A stretch of 23,560 bases of DNA, from the NCBI GenBank assembly GCA_963979005.1, contig CAXBVF010000009.1:1-23560 (forward strand), given 5' to 3'. The stretch is from UBA6164 sp963979005. GTDB taxonomy: Bacteria; Patescibacteriota; Gracilibacteria; BD1-5; UBA6164. Positions within the stretch are counted from its first letter, which is position 1, and every line of letters begins with the position of its first letter. Position numbers and translations under genes: made by a program. The notes beneath the pieces were generated by a model that saw nothing but the letters and a program-made list of their open reading frames with translations, had not been told where the DNA came from and did not search any database. Positions 1 through 10,080 of this stretch are shown here, piece by piece.

Positions 1-1285
1 TTTTTTCTTTTTCTAGTCTTATTGTCTCGATTCTTTCAGCTTCAATTCTAATGTTTTCAGCCTCGATTCTTGCTTTTTCAGCTTCTTCAAATTTCATTCT
101 ACTTACTTCAGACATAAGTGCTGCGTCTAATTCTACTTTTGAAGGATAAATTTTTCATAAATAGTCATAATTTTTATCATCTCCTTTCTTTTCTTGTGAC
201 AGAACATTAAAAGAATATGAATCCAAGTTAATAGTTTCAGGAATCCATGGTTGGTCAATATATGCTTTCTTAAAATCTCCTATATTAGATAAAATAACAG
301 ATTTATATTTAGCAATAGAATGGTTTTCAGAATCAAGAGTGAATAGTGTTCAAATACCAGCAATTACAATTACTATTAGTATTATAAGAAGAGTAATTCT
401 AGTTTTTGGTTTTTTTAACTCATCTCACATTTTTTTATTTTTTATTTGTACTTCTTCAATTATTTCTTTTTCATCTTTTTTAAATTCTGATTGATAATTT
501 CAGAAAATTTCTTCTTTTTCGTCTTTTCAGTTCTTTTTTCATTTAGGATCTTCAGTTTTTTCATCCTTTTTGTCTGTATTTTTATCTTTTTTAAACTTTT
601 TTTCTGCTTCTTTGTCTACTTCTTTATTAATTTTTTCCTCTATTTCTTTTATAGATTCTTGGTTTTTTTTATGTTCTTCAGGGCTTATATTATCTGTATT
701 ATTAATATTTTCGTCTATTTCATTTCATTTTTCTTTATTAGTTTCTGGTTTATTAAATGTATCGGTTAATTCATCCTTCATTTCATCATGTTCATCTTCT
801 TCTTTATCTTCTTTGTCTTCCTCAACTTGGTCAGGCATTTTTTGTGTCCTGATTGAACCTAAAGAAATTTTTGCTGGTGCTGATTCATCTTTTGTAACTT
901 CTTCCTGTGTTTTTTGATCTTTTTTCTCAATAACTTCTATTTCATTATCCTTATTGTCCTCAGTATCTTCTTTTATTTCATTAGTTTCATCTTTTTTATC
1001 TGTTTTAGTTTTATTTTCTTCAGAAACATCTTTTTTCACTTCTTCATTAGTTTCATTTTCTTCAGATTTTTCAGTTTTTTTATCAGCTAATTTCTCATCT
1101 TCTAATTCAATAGTATATTCTTTTTTATCAGATTTTTCTTTAGAATCTTGTTCCTTGCTATTTTTAGATTTATCTTCAGTTACTTTTATTTCTTCGATAA
1201 TTTCTTCATCTTTTTCTTGAGTTTTTCCTTTTGTGTTCTTCTTATCAATCATAGCTGATAAATCGACTTTGTGAGGAGCATTCAT
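1..1285 (-). CDS. Acidic/lysine-rich single-pass membrane protein (3' end outside window)
   Basis: Not recognised as a named family. The start is the ATG at 1285, and the frame stays open to the window edge (428 codons visible) when TGA is read as Gly. Under the standard code it would stop at 725-727, but the same composition continues past that point. Residues 1 to about 285 are extremely rich in Glu, Lys and Asp and look disordered. A single membrane segment follows at about residues 297-315 (RITLLIILIVIVIAGIGTLF). Beyond it lies a roughly 110-residue part ending in a heptad-like run (EAEKARIEAENIRIEAERIE) that looks like a coiled coil. The likely topology is a long cytoplasmic charged tail and an outside coiled coil. 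It lies 81 bases downstream of a pilin gene on the same strand, so a role in pilus or surface-fibre assembly is possible, but this rests on position only. Confidence 0.8.
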
Positions 1286-1366
1286 AATTAAAAGGTTTAT
1301 AATTTAAATTTATATGTTTAATTCTAAACTATTTTTTATAATAAATCAAATATTTGCTTGTTTTTT

Positions 1367-2158
1367 TTATAAAGTACATCAGGTATTAACTAATGCTCAA
1401 GTACTTGTAATAATTTGATATTCAAACGCAGTAGCACTAAGGGGTAATAATAATTTTCCTCATTCTTCAATTTCTATACAGTTTCTGAAGTCACTATTCT
1501 GCCAATAAATACCTTGATTTTCCATCTCAGCTAATAGGGCATCAAAACTAGTTCAGTCTGAAGTAGGAGAGAATGGTTCTACAAAAGTATATCATAGGTT
1601 ATGTTTTTGTTCATTATATATAAATAATTTTCTATTTACATCTCATAATAAGCTTCATGATTGTATTTCAATATCTGTTCAAGTAGTTGCTCAGGTAGCA
1701 AGTAAAAGAGTAGGTAATATATTTTTTGAAACACTTTTATAATTTCAATTAACAATAGCTATAGGGTTTTCATCATTTTCTAGGGTTGCATAAAGCTCAA
1801 ACTCTTGTTTATCAATTGTAGTAGAGTATATATAAAATTTTTCATTTTTAGGATCAGATGGGAGACTTTCCAAGCTACTTAAACGAACATTTGTATCCAG
1901 TTTTCACTGTGTTGCTACAGCTGATCAACTATATGTAATATTAAAAGTATCTCAAGGAATTGCATAATATCATCTTTTTTGTTTATAAATTTTAAAAGCA
2001 GAAGAGACTTGTGATAAATCAGCTTTTCTTTGAGAATCTCTTGACTCAGCTAAATATCAGACATAAGAATAGAATCATACTACACCAAGTATTGCTATAA
2101 TTATCATTACTATCATTAATTCAACAAATGTAAATGCTCTTAAATTGATTTTTTTCAT
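1367..2158 (-). CDS. Type IV pilin-like protein (possible major pilin)
   Basis: A 263-residue type IV prepilin. The N-terminus MKKINLRAFTFVELMIVMII is a class III signal: short basic leader, cleavage expected between Ala8 and Phe9, Glu at mature position 5, then the hydrophobic helix that packs in the pilus core. The next stretch (ESRDSQRKADLSQV, IYKQKRGYYAIPGDTF) matches the usual alphaC to beta region of PilA/GspG-type pilins. Two cysteines near the C-terminus (227 and 261) would form the typical D-region disulfide loop. The residue before the cleavage site is Ala rather than the usual Gly. Its start lies 4 bases after the upstream stop, so it should be co-transcribed with the LamG pilin. 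It is a clear paralogue of the 264-aa pilin at 10079-10873. Whether it is the main subunit or a minor one cannot be told from sequence. Confidence 0.9.
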
Positions 2159-2162
2159 GTTT

Positions 2163-3491
2163 TTATTTATTATAATTATTAACATCTATATCTACAATTG
2201 AATATTTTACATTTCACCTTCATGCTAACCATTTTTGTGTAAAATAATTTTGTATTCATCTTACTTCCATTTTACTTAATGCGTGGTTCCACGATATAAG
2301 TTCACCAATAGATCATTCAAAATATAAACATTGATCATTACATCATCAGTCTCAATCTCAGTTATCTATAGTTGCATATGGAGCCCAAGGTCTAACATTC
2401 CATTCATTTATTGATCATAATCCAGCCAAGTGATGTTCAGGCTGAGGATCTACATGATCTGTTTCAGATGCAAGTTCACCATTTAGATAAATTTTTAATT
2501 TGTTATTAGCATCATCAATTGTAGGATTTCCAGTTTCATTTTTGTGTGTACTATCTTGAACTATCATGATAAAATATGTACTATCAGGAAGTATTTCTCA
2601 AAGGTTTACAGATTTAAACAAATGTCATGCATCCCGAACTTGGCTAGAATCATAAAAACATAAATATCAAGGGACAGTTGCTTTATTATGGATTCATGCA
2701 TATAAATCACCATCATGAATCATGAAATTGTATCAAGTTGCTTGTCATCACTGTTCATATACAGCCTGATCTCTAGTTACATCTAATCAAGTTTTTAATA
2801 CAATTGCAAATGATTTCTCAGTAAATAAATTATCACTTAGACAAACATCATCATTATTTATTAATCCATTTTTATCAAGATAAAACATATCATCTACTCA
2901 ATCAAATTTAACTCATCATAAACCATTAATCTCATTTGCTATATATTTAGGTCTATGTGTAGTTGTATTTTGGTATGCATTTTCATTAGAACTTAAATCT
3001 AACCATGTTACAATCCCTCATCAATCTATTAGAGTTGAATTATTAGATCAATCTATATTTGTAGCATCATATCTAAATATCAAGTTTGCGATTTCGTCTG
3101 GATATATTATATGTTTTAAAATATCTTCTTTTTTTGTATATTCTACTTTATAAATATTTCAATCTTCAGTATCTATTCATACATATCTTCACAATTTATT
3201 TACATATTTATAATCAGATAACAATGTTCAGGTTAATATTTCAAATTCTTTTGTTATATCATTTTTATAGACATAAAATTTTTCATTTTTATCTAGATTA
3301 GTAATATCTAGTTTTTTTATAACATTATCAGCATTTCATTCTAGAATATATTTATTTATATAATCTGCATATTCCAAAGAAACATCTTTATTGAAATTCA
3401 ATATATTAATAATTCATACGAGACTAAAAGATAATATAAAAACTCATATTACCACTCAAACCAATGATTCTCATATTTTTGTATTTTTCAT
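2163..3491 (-). CDS. Minor-pilin-like protein with LamG/concanavalin-type domain
   Basis: 442 residues. The N-terminus (MKNTKIGESLVGVVIGVFIL) is a short basic leader followed by a hydrophobic helix, as in PilV/GspI-type minor pilins (usual form GFSLVEVLIA). Here mature position 1 would be Glu and position 5 is Gly, encoded by TGA, so the conserved Glu5 is missing. Residues about 135-425 fit a bacterial LamG/concanavalin-A-like jelly roll: LIFRYDATN at its start, GGVKFDGVDDMFYL in the first third, and GELISWNHALSKMEVRGIQN followed by YFTQKW at the end. LamG folds usually bind sugars or proteins. Loss of Glu5 is known for GspK-type subunits at the pilus tip, so a tip adhesin is a reasonable inference. 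It is first in the leftward unit, directly after the divergent promoter region. Confidence 0.85.
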
Positions 3492-3553
3492 TTACAAATT
3501 GTTATAAGTTATTAATATAGTATATATATTATTATATTAAGTTTTAATAAATA
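3492..3553. promoter_or_regulatory. Divergent promoter region of the two pilin operons
   Basis: These 62 bases are the only non-coding sequence between the leftward unit (LamG pilin) and the rightward pilin-hisS operon, so promoters for both should lie here. It is almost pure A/T with several TATA-like hexamers (TATAAG, TATATT) that could be -10 boxes on either strand. No convincing -35 box could be picked out, so exact promoters are not assigned. Confidence 0.4.
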
Positions 3554-4162
3554 GTGAAATCTTTTCAAAATAAAAAGGCATTGACATTAATAGAATTAAC
3601 TATCTCTATAACTATCTGAACTATTATATTAATAATAGTATCTTTTTTCATAGCCACTAGTATCCGTGATTTGGAAAACTCTATTCTAGAAACTAATTCT
3701 ATTGATAGATCGTTTTCTTTTAAAGATGAAATAAATAGATTTATAAAGTGATGATATAATAACTTTATACTGTATTGAACATGAACAAATCAATCAGTAT
3801 TGTTGAGAAATACTGAAATAAATGAGTGAGTTTTATTTTGAGTAGTTAATAATGAAACAAGAAAAATTCAAAACGAATATATATATTGAGAAAACTATAT
3901 ATGATATAGAAAAATAAGTGATGTAGAATTAGCTGATATTGATTCAAGTAGTTGAGCAATTAATGATTTTATTTTTTTATGAGATAAAATATATTCTTGA
4001 ATAAGAATCAAAAAATTTAAACCAGAATTATTTAATGGCTGAGATATCTTAAGTTTGAATGTATCAATTGTTGTTTTGGCAGATACCCATAATATATGAA
4101 CTAGTTTTAATGATTTTACTATAGATTCACTTGATATAATTGAATATACTTTAAACTTTTAA
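3554..4162 (+). CDS. Type IV prepilin-like protein, PilW/GspJ-like N-terminus
   Basis: 202 residues. A GTG start is chosen because a TAA stands two codons upstream in frame and no ATG precedes the leader. The N-terminus (MKSFQNKKALTLIELTISIT) is a class III prepilin signal with expected cleavage between Ala9 and Leu10, Glu at mature position 5, and a hydrophobic helix to about residue 36. The remainder (SFSFKDEINRFIKGGYNNFI, ending EYTLNF) is unremarkable apart from many TGA-encoded glycines. N-terminus and size resemble minor pilins of the PilW/GspJ group, but that subtype is a guess. It is first in a rightward operon, 10 bases before the next gene. Confidence 0.85.
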
Positions 4163-4172
4163 ATTACTTAAA

Positions 4173-5813
4173 ATGTTAAAAAAAAGAAGAGCAAGTGTTT
4201 TTGTATATGTATTATTACTTATTCAAATTATATTAGTTATCTGATATGTTGTTTTTAATAATGTATTTATACTAAATAATAATATCAATATATGAAAAAA
4301 TGCTGAAGAAGTTTTTTCTAATGTTCATGATAAATGAAATATTAATATAGAAACAGTTAGGAGGTATAATTCAAATGGTGATTGATATATAGATACTATA
4401 TCTTGTCCTACAAATGTTACTATGAGTTGAACTGTATCTACTTGATCATTAAAACAAACATGAATAATTACTCAGATGACCTATAGTTTATGAAGTATAT
4501 ATTGTTCATGAATGTATAACTGAGATGAATTTAGAATATTTTTCAATAATGAATTTAGTGACTTCAAGGATGCATATTATAAGTGAGATTTAGTAGATAT
4601 TGTAAAGTCTACAGATACTAATATATACGTATGAGCTACTAATATAGCTCTAAGTTCTACAAAGACATGATCAGATCCTGACTCAGGTTATAGTGCTAAT
4701 AATTCAGCAGATTCAAATGATACTACATGATTTTTGTCTGATAATAAAACAAAAGATGAATTTTTGAAATATGAATTTCCTAGTAACAAAAGTATATGAT
4801 GGATTACGATAAAAAAAGATTCTCATAGTCATTGACAATATTGGAGAAGGGCAGATATATTTTTATATGATTCATCTGGAACAGAGTTAGATAAAATACA
4901 TATAACTTGAATGAGAAATAAAAGTTTGAAAGATGTAGATTTAAAATATCGTTGATTAACAGATGATGTTAAAAGTATAAAAATAGAAGGAACACAAAGT
5001 AAATATTTAGATTTAAATGAATTTGAAATTTATGAATTACTATCTACTGGTTCTGAAGAATTATGGATGTGAGATAGGGTATTTACTGATTCAGATTCCA
5101 CATTAATTTCTTTTAATTCTGATTGAATAGGATGATGAGATGATTTTGATGATGATTTTAATAGTGATAATTATAGGGTTACTTCTATAGATGATGTATA
5201 TTATGCTAATTGATATCAAGATGATGATGTTGTACCTAGATTGGTAGTTTTTTGAAATATGAAAGAAACAGATAAATATTATAATATTTTTTGGAATAAC
5301 TATAAAACAAATGATTTTATAGATAAAAATACTAACAATGATGATATATTAAATGTAAAAATATGAGATGTAGATCAGGCATATTTACATTTAGATTTAT
5401 TTAATGAAACAGAAGATATTGATTTTGATATGAAAATTTTAGAATTTGATCCATTGGCTTATAAAAATGACTACACTCTATTGCCAGTAAATACTTTTGA
5501 TTGATTAAATATTACAACATTTGAATGATATATTCAAAATACTTGATCAACTCTAGATTTATCTACTGCTCAAACATGAAATGAATATGAGTTTGATTTT
5601 AAAAATAAAGATTATGCTATATTTCTTACAAGTAATATAGAATGAAACTTATCTTTCAGATTGACATGAGAGACTTTGACGGGTACTATGATTTATATAA
5701 ATCCAATAGATGACTCATCTACCTGAACTATTGAATCCCTATCAAATCATATTATTATATGATGAGAAAAGAACTTTATCTGAGAAGAGTTTATAGTAGT
5801 TTGAGATAAATAA
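4173..5813 (+). CDS. Large membrane-anchored surface protein with PilX/GspK-like N-terminus
   Basis: 546 residues. The N-terminus (MLKKRRASVFVYVLLLIQII) is a basic leader followed by a single hydrophobic helix to about residue 27. This resembles PilX/GspK-type minor pilins, which lack Glu5. The rest is a large, acidic, Asp/Asn/Ser-rich region. Two parts stand out: a cysteine pair early on (TISCPTNVT, SIYCSGMYN), and around residues 200-290 a segment (ITIKKDSHSHGQYWRRADIF, then LYDSSGTELDKI) loosely like an F5/8 or galactose-binding jelly roll. That match is weak. Another acidic stretch (GGGDDFDDDFNSD) could bind calcium. It sits 10 bases after the preceding prepilin and 21 bases before hisS. 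A surface-exposed large pilus-tip component is the best inference. Confidence 0.75.
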
Positions 5814-5834
5814 TATTATAATTTTAATAACAAA

Positions 5835-7160
5835 ATGATTAAAGCACAGCCAATTTCATGATTTTATGAAAACCTACCTGAATTACAGATTATAGAAGAT
5901 AAATTTAAAGATATTATAAGAAAAAATTATAATCTATCTGGTTTTGTTTCTCTTGATACACCTGCAGTAGAGAGGCTAGAAATACTTACCTCAAAGTGAG
6001 CCGATGATAGTGAAATTTATGCATTACATAGAATACATGCCGAAAATTTATCAGATGTTTCTATGTGATTACGTTTTGATTTAACAGTACCATTAGCTAG
6101 ATATATTGGTCAATATGAATGAGAATTAACATTTCCATTTAAGAGACAACAAATAGGAAGAGTTTATAGATGAGAAAGACCTCAAAAATGAAGATATAGA
6201 GAGTTTTATCAGGCTGACGTTGATATTATTTGAAATGGAAAATTAGCTCTGTTTGCTGATGTTGAAATTTTGTCTACTATATATAGCTCATTAAAAGAGT
6301 TAGATTTTTGAGATTTTGTTATACATGTAAATAACAAGAAATTTTTATCATGATTTTTATTAAGTATTTGAATCCTAGAAGATAAATTAGTAGAAACTAT
6401 TTCAATTATTGACAAAAAAGAAAAAATAAAATGAGATAAACTTCAAATTATGTTCACTGATATAGGTATTAATAAAGAGCAAATAGATAAAATAAATGAA
6501 TTTGTAGATCTATGAAAACAAAAAACTATAGATGAAATTACTAGTGATTTTTCTGATATAAATAATGAATTATTACAAGAATGAATAAAGGAATTATCAT
6601 ATGTTTATAAAAATTTACTTCTTCTTTGAATAGATGAAAAGTTTTTAAAAATAAATCCAGCTATTTCTAGAGGTTTAAACTACTATACTGGAACAGTTTT
6701 TGAAACTTTTATTGGGTGAGCAGAATGAATGTGAAGTATTGCATCAGGATGACGCTATGAAAATTTAGCATCAAATTTTACAAAAAATAATTTTCCTGGT
6801 GTTGGTGGTAGTATTTGATTATCTAGATTGTTATCAGTACTAGCTGAACTTGATAAAATTAGACCAGAAACAAAGACTGTTAGCCAAGTTTTGATAGTAA
6901 ATATGTGAGATGAGTTTTTAACAAATAACTTACAAATTGTTAAAAATTTGAGAAAAATGTTAATAAGTACTGAGCTATATTTAGATCCTGAAGCAAAAAT
7001 ACAAAAACAGTTAAAATATGCTAATAACAAGGGAATTCCTTTTATTATTATAGCCTGAGAAGAGGAAATAAATAACTGAATAATTCAGATAAAAAATTTA
7101 AAGACTTGAGAACAGTATGAAATAAAAATGGAAAAATTAAATTATAATTTATTCTTTTAA
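5835..7160 (+). CDS. hisS: Histidyl-tRNA synthetase
   Basis: 441 residues, a normal length for HisRS, a class II enzyme that charges tRNA-His with histidine in the cytoplasm. Motif 2 region: FDLTVPLARY at 81-90 and RPQKGRYREFYQADVDIIG starting at 115. Histidine-binding signature RGLNYYTGTVFE starts at 279 (usual form RGLDYYTG; Asn replaces Asp). GGRYENL follows at 305-311. The C-terminal anticodon-binding domain is seen in QVLIVNMGDEF, KQLKYANNKGIPFIIIAGEEE and KTGEQYEI. TGA codons fall on invariant glycines (codon 119 in QKGRY, codon 306 in GGRY), which fixes TGA as Gly here. It is embedded in a pilin operon (21 bases after the previous gene, 11 before the next), an unusual place for a housekeeping enzyme. 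Confidence 0.97.
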
Positions 7161-7171
7161 TTATCTAGTAT

Positions 7172-8083
7172 ATGTTTATTTGAAAAGAAGCATTTATTAA
7201 TTATATACGTTCAAAAAAAGGATTTAATCTTTTAGAACTTATTATTTCTATATCTTTAGTTATAATATTATCATTTATGTGATATTTATCTTTGCAGTCT
7301 TATTTAGTAATAACAAGAGACTCAGCTAGGATAGTTGGTTTAGAGAATATAAATATTTCATTAAATACTTATATTAATAAATCATGATTTTTTCCTAACC
7401 CAAGTCAATCAACTGAAATTTTATATTCAGGTTCATTAGTTTGGACTCAATGAATTTTTGATGATAGCATTTGACAAATAACTTGATATTCTGAAGTTAT
7501 ACTTGATCCTTTGACAAATTCTAATTATACATATTCTGTTAAAAATTCTAGAAAAGAGTTTATGTTAGCTTCAGTATTTGAACAAAAATGAATATCAGAA
7601 AATGTAGCTTTTTTGAAATGAAATTATAATTGAGAATTACTATCTATTAGAAAAAGTGGAATTAATTATATACTTACAGTTCCATCTATAGTTTCTAATG
7701 ATTTAAGTTCAAACAGTTTACTTGATATATTAAATAATAATAATTTAGTATATAATAATTATAAAAATTTACCAGCTAGTTATTCTTCAACTGAATTTAT
7801 AATTGATGATAATATAGATTTTTCAGCTAATGATTTAGTTGTATGGTCTTGAAGTATCTCTGAACTTAAAAAATCAAATGCACAAGTATCTTTACTACAA
7901 GATGTATATAACTCATATAGTTGAACTTTATTATGAAACAAAGTTTCAGTTTATAAAATTAATGAATGAGATTTATTTGATGTTAACACTCCTCAGTATA
8001 TTAAAATGCAAGCATGTGATTTAGTTAATTATAAACTAAAGTACTATGTTGAATGTGCCTGAAGTATATGGCTATGAAATTAA
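7172..8083 (+). CDS. Type IV prepilin-like protein (paralogue of the propeller pilin)
   Basis: 303 residues. A rather long basic leader precedes the prepilin site SKKGFNLLELIISISLVIIL: cleavage expected after Gly22, Phe at +1, Glu at +5. This is the only pilin here with the classical Gly at -1. The body is alignable end to end with the first 303 residues of the next gene (shared LVWTQG, PSIVSNDLSS against PSIISSDLSS, LLGNKVSV against ILGNQISV, and a final LKYYVEC against LKYFVEC). It stops soon after that shared cysteine, where the neighbour continues into a propeller. It is therefore a tandem paralogue without the extra domain. It follows hisS by 11 bases. The role within the pilus is unknown. 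Confidence 0.85.
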
Positions 8084-8099
8084 TAAATAACTAAAAATA

Positions 8100-10043
8100 A
8101 TGAAAAATAAAAATGCAATTACAATGGCCGAACTTATAATAGTTATATCAATATTAGCTATTTTGTGAGTAGTTTGATTTTTATCTCTTAAATCTTATTT
8201 AACATCAGTAAGAGATTCTAGCAAAATAGTTGAATTAGAAAATATAGAATCTGCATTAGGATCATATTTTCTAAGAAGTTGAAGATACCCAGAGCCTGAT
8301 AATTCAGTTGAAATAACTTATTCTTGATGACTTGTTTGGACTCAATGACTTTTTTGAACTTGAGTATCTACAATAACAGAATATTCACCAGACAAAGTTT
8401 TAGATCCTAGTTCAGATACTTTTTATACATATTCAGTAAAAAATACGAAAAAAGAGTTTTCTTTAGCTGGAGTATTAGAAGAAAGCCCATGACTTGTTAC
8501 TGATTTATGAGTAATAAAAGATACGCATGCTTGAAGAATTTGAATAAAAGATTGAACTGCAATAGTTAAGTGAAATTATAATTGAGAATTGATTTTTGTT
8601 AAATGAAATACTGATAATTATATATTAGCTATACCTAGTATAATATCTAGTGATTTATCTTCAGCAGACTTAAACTATATAATAGATAATAATAAGCTTG
8701 TTTATGATGGTTTAGAAAATTTACCACATAGTTATTCCTGATCTATATTTAAATTTGATTCAAATTTAGATATATCAGCTAATAATTTAGTTGTTTATAG
8801 TTGAAGTATAAATAAGTTACAAAAATCATATAATCAGTTAGAATTATTACAAAATTTAGCAAGTGCATATAGTTGAAGTATTCTTTGAAACCAAATATCA
8901 GTTAATAAGGTAGATTCTGAAGATATATTCTCATCAGATCCATCATTAAGTATTAAAACTCTTTCCTGTGATATTGTAAATTTTAAACTAAAATATTTTG
9001 TAGAGTGTTGAGATGTAGATTTTATTACTTTTTATATTGTTAATGTATTACATTTAGATATATCTATTTTAGATTGAGAAAAAATTATAACACTTTTTGA
9101 GTGACAAGATTGAGTATATGCATTTTGAACAGAGAAATGATTGTTTTTTTATGATTCTATAAATGATGTATGGGTAGAATATGGTGAAGATACACCAGAT
9201 TTATTAGATAAAGAAATTTTTGCAATTAACCAAAGTAATGATTGACATTATTGGATATGAACACCAAATTGACTTAATGAATTATATTTATGAGATCCTG
9301 GTACAGAAGGTTATATTTTTAATAAGTGAGATGATGTATGGAATCAGTTTGTACCAAGTTGAAGTGTTTTAGATGAAGAAATAAAATCTATAGATATATG
9401 AGATGATTGAGTTATATGGGTTTGAACAACAAAATGAGCAGGTTCTTTTGATTGAGAAAACTTCCAAGATTATAAACATAATGGTTGAAAAACAAAAAGA
9501 CATGAGGTTAGTGTTATATATACTGATAGTCAAGGTTATATATGGTTTTGATGAAAAGGAAAATGATTAGATAGATATGATACAAATAATCCTAGCGCAA
9601 GTATAATAAATTATAAAGAATCAAATGGTGATATCCCTTATGATGAGGTACAGTTTATATTAGAAGATAGTAGTTGAAAAATATGGATTTGAACAAAAGA
9701 GGGAATATGACTTACTACAGATTTTTGAAATAGTTGGGAAACTTATATACTTAAAGATGATATGCAATTAACAGAACATGATATATCATATATCCATGAA
9801 GATGCTGCTTGAAATATATGGGTAGCTACAAATGGATGAGTATCTAAGTATAGTTGATGATCTTATTATAGTACTTCTAATTGGTATTCTTATAGTAAAG
9901 ATAAAGTTGAAACTGATGTACAATGACTAGATTCTAATGAAGTAAAAAATATTTTAGAAGATGACTTGTGAAATATATTAATATTTACTTCAGAGTGACT
10001 TAATACAATTGATACTAATTGAGACATTGTTTCTAATAACTAA
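8100..10043 (+). CDS. Prepilin fused to a seven-bladed beta-propeller (Reg_prop type)
   Basis: 647 residues. The N-terminus (MKNKNAITMAELIIVISILA) is a class III prepilin signal with Ala6 at -1 and Glu at +5. Residues 1-303 are paralogous to the preceding prepilin. From about residue 305 to the end there are seven evenly spaced repeats of the two-component-regulator-propeller type, consensus G-x-I-W-I-G-T-x-x-G-L-x-x-Y/F-D. They start near residues 337 (DGVYAFGTEKGLFFYD), 381 (DGHYWIGTPNGLNEL), 436 (DGVIWVGTTKG), 478 (QGYIWFGGKGKGLDRYD), 525 (SGKIWIGTKEGIG), 570 (AGNIWVATNGGVSKYSG) and 622 (LGNILIFTSEGLNTID). Seven copies predict one closed propeller. Such propellers normally sit in the outer part of hybrid sensor kinases; here one is mounted on a pilin. 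By analogy with PilY1, whose C-terminal domain is also a propeller, a pilus-tip adhesin is inferred. Confidence 0.88.
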
Positions 10044-10080
10044 AAAAAATCTATTCTAATTAATTAGAATAGATTTTTTT
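10043..10080. terminator. Bidirectional intrinsic terminator (perfect 38-bp palindrome)
   Basis: The sequence AAAAAAATCTATTCTAAT is followed directly by its exact reverse complement, giving a perfect hairpin with A-tract and T-tract flanks on both strands. It overlaps the last base of the stop codon of the propeller pilin (10041-10043) and two bases of the stop codon of the opposing pilin (10079-10081), so it should end transcription from both sides. Confidence 0.85.

Noticed and set aside
570..1220. Forward Ser/Phe-rich frames opposite the acidic protein
   Set aside because: They are mirror images of Glu/Lys-rich codons on the minus strand (GAA/AAA read backwards as TTC/TTT) and have no start context.
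1286..1366. Terminator or regulatory RNA between the pilin and the acidic protein
   Set aside because: Only AT-rich sequence with a short CAAATATTTG palindrome whose T run lies on the wrong strand for these genes.
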